A stretch of DNA of 64,000 bases from the NCBI GenBank assembly GCA_012934845.2, contig WNNJ02002045.1:1-64000 (forward strand). The letters are read 5' to 3'. This DNA is from Pomphorhynchus laevis (taxonomy: Eukaryota > Acanthocephala > Palaeacanthocephala > Echinorhynchida > Pomphorhynchidae). Shown here piece by piece: positions 58,700 through 64,000 of the stretch. Within the stretch, counting starts at the first letter, position 1; every line of letters starts with the position of its first letter. A program made the translations under genes and the position numbers. The notes under the pieces were generated by a model. The model had not been told where the DNA came from. It did not search any database and saw nothing but the letters and a program-made list of their open reading frames with translations.

Positions 58700-60960
58700 A
58701 TTGGATGAAGAGAGATAAACGTTAATCTGTATTAAGATAAGGCGCTCTAAGAGCTTGGAAAGAGTAGGGAGGAGTGAAATCGGGCGCTAGCTAGAAGGAA
58801 GGGAGGGGTCGAGCGACTGTTTATTAAGGAGGGGACGAACGATGGCGGATTTCCAATGTGAAGGAAATATACGACTGCGGATGGACGAGTTAAACAAGGT
58901 GGTGAAAAAAGGGGTTATCGATGAGCTTATGGATTTAAATATGGAGGTAGGCAGGAGATCGGCAGGTTAGGTTTTGTTGGGCAAGGACGTGAGGATAGAT
59001 GAGACTTCGGCAGGTGAGACATGGATAATATAGAATAGTTTCGGGGGATGAGTTAGGTTTTGTTGGGCAAGGACATGAAGATAGATGAGACTTCGGTAGG
59101 TGAGACATGGAAAATATGAAATAGTTCCGGGGGATGATGCGAGGCGAATAGCAGTAAGATGGAATGGAGACGGGGTTGTGAGAGAGCAACGTGAATACTT
59201 TGGTCTGAATAAATGACGAATAATCCTGTGGATTTATGTTGCAAGGCGAAGATGATCGAGAAAGGATTGAGTTAAAAGTATGTCACAGAGACTTAGAGTT
59301 TAATAAAGTGTTGATTTTATGTTGCCAGAAGGAGTTGCTTTTGGTACGTGGTAGGTGGAGATGAGACAGGCGAAGATCAAGATAGAAATCACGGAAAAAC
59401 GGAGTAAGCGAGCAGATATCACGTCCGAGAAAGCGGTGATAGACTCGATAAGCATCAGGAGTTGACGCTTTGAGAGTAGGCATTCGATGTCAAACCATGA
59501 GGCACGATGCAAGAGACGGTGAGGGTGAGACTAGAAGGGCAAGAGAAGATCGAGAGTGGATGCGAGTTCAGAGTGGAAAAGAAAGGCAAGATCGTGAGGA
59601 GAGAAAGATGTTATTGTGGGAGAAGATAGAGACGATTTGAGAAAGGCAGAGCGAAGAAGGGGGATGTCAAGATTTCTCCAAGAGCGGCGCAGGATGGTAG
59701 GTGTGTGAGGTGAGAAGTGGTTGGAAGTGAGATAAAGGGTGACGAGAAAGTGATCGGATATACCAGGATCGGAGATGTGCAGTGAGGTGTCGGCAGCAAA
59801 ACGATTGGGGACAGCTATAATGTCGAGTGCCCCGACAAGGATATGTGTGGGGGCAGTGGAGATGAGTTTATAATTGTAGTTGTATAGAATGTTGATGAAA
59901 CAGATAGAATCGGTGGAAGAGGGGCGTTCGATGCGGATGTTGAAGTCGCCAAGAATGAGTGAAGGGATGGAGGACAAAGAACAGTGTAAAAGGAGGTCAG
60001 TGAGTTCGGTAAAAAATAAGGAGGTAGGATCTGATGAATCAAGACGGTATACAATGGCGAGATGTAAAGTGATTGGGCTAGAAGAATGGTAAGTGAGCAA
60101 TTCAAGCGATCAAAGACTAAAAGGTGGAATGATTTTGCAAAGAGACGCGGGGTGAAGGGCGGATGCGACAATGCCACCATGATTAGAGAATTTTGAATTT
60201 GATGAGCTGAGAGGGCGGGCGGATTCGACTAGTGAGCAACCGGCAGAGAGCAAGCGGCGAATTGAGATGTCGTCGGAATCGGAGTGCCAGAATTAGGTGA
60301 TGCAGAAGAGATCGATGGATTGCTTAGATAATAGGTTAAGGATAAGATCGGATTTCTGTAGAATATATCTAGTGTTGAGGAATCGAGGCGGAAACCGTGC
60401 ATGGTGGTGAAAGGGGTGCGATTGGGGAAAATGCGAGTGTTTGAAGTGGACATGAGTTTAAATCATTGGGAGAGGACAGGGGACGCGTGAGCGCGATGCT
60501 TGAAAACAATTTTCAGGAGAAGGGCTGAGAAGGATTAGATTGAGAAGATTTGTTTAGGCAGATGAATGTGAAATGATATATGTCGTTGAAAAATGACGGT
60601 TAATGAGCAGAAACAAGAGACGAGATGATGGATCTGAAGGCGGAAACATCGTTGTCGAGACGTACTTGTGGAGATAAGGAGGTGGAAGGAATGATATTAC
60701 TGACGATTACGCGACGATCACGAGAAGGAAAGCGTTTCCGTAAAGGAGGACGAGTGACGTGAGTGAGTGAGATCACGATAGGAGAGCTGGCAGTTGAGGA
60801 TTTGGAGGGAGTTGGGCGGGAGACATAAAGGATAAAGATATAATAGATGGTGGCAAGCGATGTACGGAAAGATTATAAGTGGAAAGATCGTGGAGGTTGG
60901 TGGAGGTTATTTTGAATTGGAATATTAATAATGCCAAATTTATCATGATAATCATGAATA
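58257..60960 (-). mobile_element. L2-type LINE, minus strand
   Basis: From 60,960 down: a Ser/Pro-rich leader (about 60,960-60,460, possibly ORF1 or 5' region), APE-type endonuclease (60,400-59,560: KSDLILN-like, LILGDFNIRIE, ISDHFLVTLYL), an inter-domain stretch, and RT (58,699-58,226) with STEIACIKVNNDLL, NLSSAFDIVDHSILL (motif A), VPQGSVLGPLLFSLLL (motif B) and MQYADDILIYAH (motif C). STE..., FDIVDHSILL and SYLSDR are typical of the L2/CR1 group. It is truncated shortly after YADD, where the gypsy LTR ends. At least three stops or frame changes. The plus strand is strikingly purine-rich throughout. Confidence 0.85.
59531..60100 (-). CDS. L2-type LINE AP endonuclease fragment
   Basis: 189 codons including LILGDFNIRIE (catalytic Asp-Asn) and GISDHFLVTLYL (catalytic Asp-His near the C-terminus of the APE fold). 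The N-terminal part of the nuclease continues upstream in another frame (60,450-60,100). Confidence 0.85.
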   Translation of the reverse strand: MLTYHSSSPITLHLAIVYRLDSSDPTSLFFTELTDLLLHCSLSSIPSLILGDFNIRIERPSSTDSICFINILYNYNYKLISTAPTHILVGALDIIAVPNRFAADTSLHISDPGISDHFLVTLYLTSNHFSPHTPTILRRSWRNLDIPLLRSAFLKSSLSSPTITSFSPHDLAFLFHSELASTLDLLLPF

Positions 60961-61555
60961 GATAGCACTCTCAATAGTAATGATCATTTAATATAACAAC
61001 CCTGTTGCCACCGAATCTGTAAAAATAAGAGTGTTAAATATTATTATATTAGCATAATAAAAACTGAAAAATAAAAAATTCAAAATATCACAATGAAATC
61101 ACCTAGAATTTATGTGCTTAAACTAAGCGTTTAAAGGGAAGAAATAATGAACAATATTGGACACTAATATTGTAGTATCACTTGATCACTCTAAGAACTA
61201 ACGTTTAAATGAAGGGAAGGTATGGTATGATGCTAAAATTATGATAGCGAATTGTAATATAGTATTATAAAACATCGTTTGTATATGTAATACATATATT
61301 ATTTATTGAACGTTAAAAACTTCAGGCAGGAGCATCTCAATAAGAAAATAAAATTAAAAGCGAAAATTAAAGTCAACAAAAGATAAAACTAAGCAACACA
61401 AATAGTCAAGCGTCTAGGCGACAGTCAACTAATAATAAAGATTTTATAAATTACAAAACATAAATGCAAAAATAGTCATAACAATCAGTTAAATAGTGTC
61501 AGTTAAAAACAGAAACCACAACTTCAATTCATTTCTTTCTTGCAGTCTTCCCTTT
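60961..61555. other. AT-rich spacer between LINEs
   Basis: Returns to the AT-rich host composition; no gene recognised. Confidence 0.4.
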
Positions 61556-61559
61556 CATC

Positions 61560-62290
61560 ATGGCCTCAAATCCAGGGGGATCTGAGCCCCCAACCGATCC
61601 AACACACCGTCTTCCGACTGAACCACCTGGGGTCTTTCACCCCCTGAAGAATCCAATCGGCTCGGACTATGCCGGGTAAACGAGAGACGAAGAGCTTAAG
61701 AAACCTTAGCCTTTGCTCTGGGGGACGTCCTCTCGAAAAGAAGACTAATCCCGAGATAGCCCAGGTGCCCCAAAGGCGCACTTGGGTTTTTCCTTTCAAC
61801 GACAGATGCTGAGCCCGTTTCAGGGCCCACCTAGCTTTCTTCAGGATATGTTTAAGTCTATCCAGGTCAGCTTTGGCCGACCAGTTTACCGTAACGGTGA
61901 ACCCCAGGTATTTTACTCGACTTGTGAAGGTGGGGAGCGGTTCAGTGGCATATATGGAGGAGAGCGCAGCGAGTGCTAATCTCTAAAGTTTTTGCTTTGT
62001 AGCAGAGGTGCCATGAAAGACGACCACCCGCGATTTAGCGGAGTTTAAAATAAGATTGGATTTGGGTAGCTAGTATTTTAATCTTAAAAAGAAACGGCTG
62101 ATGTCAGAAACTACGTATTTGCACCTGTGTCCAGATAACAGGGCTGTGGTGTCATCAGCATACATCACAAGACGTTGTTCGCATTTTAATATTTTGAATA
62201 GGTTAATGGAGGCAGCAAGATACAAGATAGGATAAAGTGGGGAACCTTGAGGCACACCCGTAATAGGGTAGAACTGACGCGCATCAAGGT
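61560..62290 (-). mobile_element. Jockey-like LINE, RT C-terminal fragment
   Basis: Minus strand from 62,270: MPQGSPLYPILYLAASINLF (motif B), MYADDTTALLSGH (motif C), SDISRFFLRLKYWLPKSNL-like, SRVVVFHGTSATKQKL, then a YLGFTVTVNWSAKADLDRLK-like stretch and KGKTQVRLWGTWAI. This is the palm-to-thumb part of a Jockey/CR1-type RT. Frame changes and stops occur, and it is truncated at both ends. Confidence 0.75.
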
Positions 62291-63337
62291 CGTCTACATA
62301 TTAAAATCACTTGGTGTACAGCAAAATCTCAACCCTCTTCACAATTCTCGCAGGCAACTAGAGAGGCCTGAGAGAAGAGATCACAAAGGAAATGGAGATG
62401 CGGTCAAATGCAGCAGAAAAGCCAATGAAAACAGCCACAACAAAACGATGGCTATTCTCCCGACAAATAATTCTTCAATTTTGTATATGCTTAGTCCTGA
62501 CATCATTAGTTTGCAATATATTCTGTTTCTCAGGTATAGCTTGGACACATCTCGGCTTCCTGATAGTTGGAAATGTGCAATTGTGGTACCCATTCCCGAA
62601 AAGCATCCTGCTAGCTTTTGTGCGGACTTTCGGCTCATCAGTTTGACCAGTGTATTTTGCAAACTCTTAGAAATACTAATAGCTAGAATTATAGATCATA
62701 TCAATTCTAAACATATATTGGTTGATTCTCAACATGGTTTAAGGATTGAACGTTTATGTCTAACTAATCTACTAACTGCGCGTGAAAAATGGACAGATGT
62801 TCTGAGTTTGGGATGCCAGGTTTATACAGTCTTCCTTCGAAAGTCTTTGATAGGGTGCCACATTAGGTCATTGTTTCCTTACTGTATCCCAACGAATTCC
62901 GTTCATATATTTGTGAGTGGGTCAGGTAATTTCTAGCGAATAGATCTTTCAGGGGATGTGTAGGAGGTGTGCTTTCTGACTGGGTGAATGCTAATTCTGG
63001 AGTGCCCCAAGGATCAGTCTTGGCCCACTGCTGTTTATAATATTTTTGAATGATTTAATACTCCGCTTATCACGCTCTAGTCTAGCTTTGCAGACGATCT
63101 AAAGATTTGGTCGTTTATTAGAAGTTCTGCTGATCGAGTATCTTTACAAAATGATCTGAACTCTCTGTCCAATTGATGCGAATCTACTGGATTACGGTTA
63201 AATGCTAAAAAATGTGTCCCTATGCCATTAGGTCGCCCGTCTGAAACTCTTAGCTACTATATTGGATACATTGTCTTAAAGAAAATGTCTCAACATAAAG
63301 ATTTAGATATTATTGTCCATCGATCCTCGAAAACAAA
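62291..63337 (+). mobile_element. CR1-like LINE, RT fragment
   Basis: ORF 62,247-62,936 holds LPDSWKCAIVVPIPEKHPAS, CADFRLISLTSVFCKLLEIL and DSQHGLRIERLCLTNLL (RT motifs 0-2). Later frames give GV.SGVPQGSVL-like residues, FADDLKIWSF, NDLNSLSN and LRLNAKKCVPMPLGRPS, then KDLDIIVH. Several frame changes. The junction to the LINE tail at about 63,338 may be a fusion of two elements. Confidence 0.75.
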
Positions 63338-63990
63338 GTTGAACACTGACTTCACCCTAGCATACCCTCTTCACCATCTCATACGTCTTCGTCGCTTTGA
63401 TCACACATCCACATATCTTACCCAACTCTCCTGGCCTACCATCCACATCCGGATACAACTCCGCCTTATTCTCATAACTTTTCGTCTTATCGATGTCGGC
63501 TCTCCATCGTTCATCAACCTCCCTTTCTTAGACGACACTCGTCCCACCTCTCTATCAATGCGTTCCCGTAATTTCCTTTTACTCTACGTTCCCAATTACT
63601 CAGATAACTACGGTCTCCGATCCTTACTCGTCGCCGCTTCACTCGTCTGGAATCAGCTCCCACTCGAAGTCTGCTGAGCTTTCTCCTTTATTACATTCAA
63701 ATGCCGACTCCGCACTCATCTCCTCGAAACATCGCTGTCGGTTCCCCATCGTTCACCCATCTCCCTTTCTTAGACCACACTTGCCCCACCTCTCTATCGC
63801 TGTGTTCCCATAATTCCCTCTTCCTCCACGTTTCCCATTTACTCTAACAACTACGATCTCCGATCCTTCCTCGTCGCCGCCCAACTCGCATGGAATAAGC
63901 TCCCTCTCGACGTACGCCGCGCTCCCTCCTTTATAACATTCAAATACCGCCACCGTACCCACCTTATCGACACATGATTTAGATTTTTGT
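63222..63990 (+). mobile_element. LINE C-terminal tail with 242-bp tandem duplication
   Basis: ORF 63,222-63,677 continues with RLRRFDHTSTYL, SRNFLLLYVPNYSDNYGLRS and SLVWNQLPLEVC. The LVWN.LP motif plus ITFKCRLRTHL is the usual C-terminus of L2/CR1-type proteins. The block 63,494-63,735 is repeated, diverged, at 63,736-63,977 (AWNKLPLDVRRAPSFITFKY). Same family as 25.6-26.0 kb. Confidence 0.8.
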
Positions 63991-64000
63991 TCTTTCTTGT

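Overview
The window is animal nuclear DNA. It is AT-rich, has spliced protein-coding exons with canonical GT-AG borders, and carries a dense and varied retroelement load. The repeat mix is Penelope-like elements of two kinds, several LINE lineages, Ty3/gypsy copies and fold-back elements. With the muscle-type myosin this points to an invertebrate, but the phylum cannot be fixed from sequence alone.

Positions 1-29,000: a class II (muscle-type) myosin heavy chain gene on the minus strand. Sixteen coding exons can be placed, from the start codon at 28,978 down to 2,381. They include a 28-nt microexon and cover about 688 residues: the SH3-like domain, P-loop, switch I, switch II, relay, loop 2 and actin-binding region. 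The converter, IQ motifs and rod would lie beyond position 1. Fifteen exons read cleanly; exon 10 has a one-base frameshift near its 5' end. The long introns hold parasites: a retroelement C-terminal domain (5.1-6.1 kb), a minus-strand RT-plus-nuclease element (9.5-11.5 kb), a Penelope endonuclease remnant (13.9-14.2 kb), fold-back elements with hammerhead-like cores (15.1, 18.3 and 27.2 kb), a diverged satellite (17.8-19.1 kb), Naiad and canonical Penelope fragments (22.6-23.9 kb), a plus-strand decayed spliced gene (23.9-24.9 kb), and a LINE tail, 28S rDNA fragment and RT fragment side by side (25.6-26.7 kb).

Positions 29,000-40,000: mostly repeats. There is an inverted CR1/Jockey-like LINE fragment, minisatellites, a long perfect palindrome, and several Naiad ends, two of which abut minisatellites. 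A well-conserved terminal exon of an unrecognised host gene (minus) lies at 39.6-39.9 kb.

Positions 40,850-54,400: Naiad-type Penelope-like elements dominate. The best copy has an N-terminal GIY-YIG nuclease, a CxC linker and a C-terminal RT, and is split by a second, inverted Naiad. A decayed Ty3/gypsy (minus) is interrupted by a tandem ~300-bp satellite whose units contain a hammerhead-ribozyme-like core.

Positions 54,400-64,000: a better-preserved Ty3/gypsy (plus), then an L2-type LINE (minus), a Jockey-like fragment (minus), a CR1-like fragment (plus) and a LINE C-terminal tail carrying a 242-bp tandem duplication.

The most unusual signal is RNA structure in the mobile DNA. Seven Naiad ends share a hairpin followed by an interleaved (pseudoknot) helix pair with compensatory changes between copies. 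Three other repeat families carry hammerhead-like cores.
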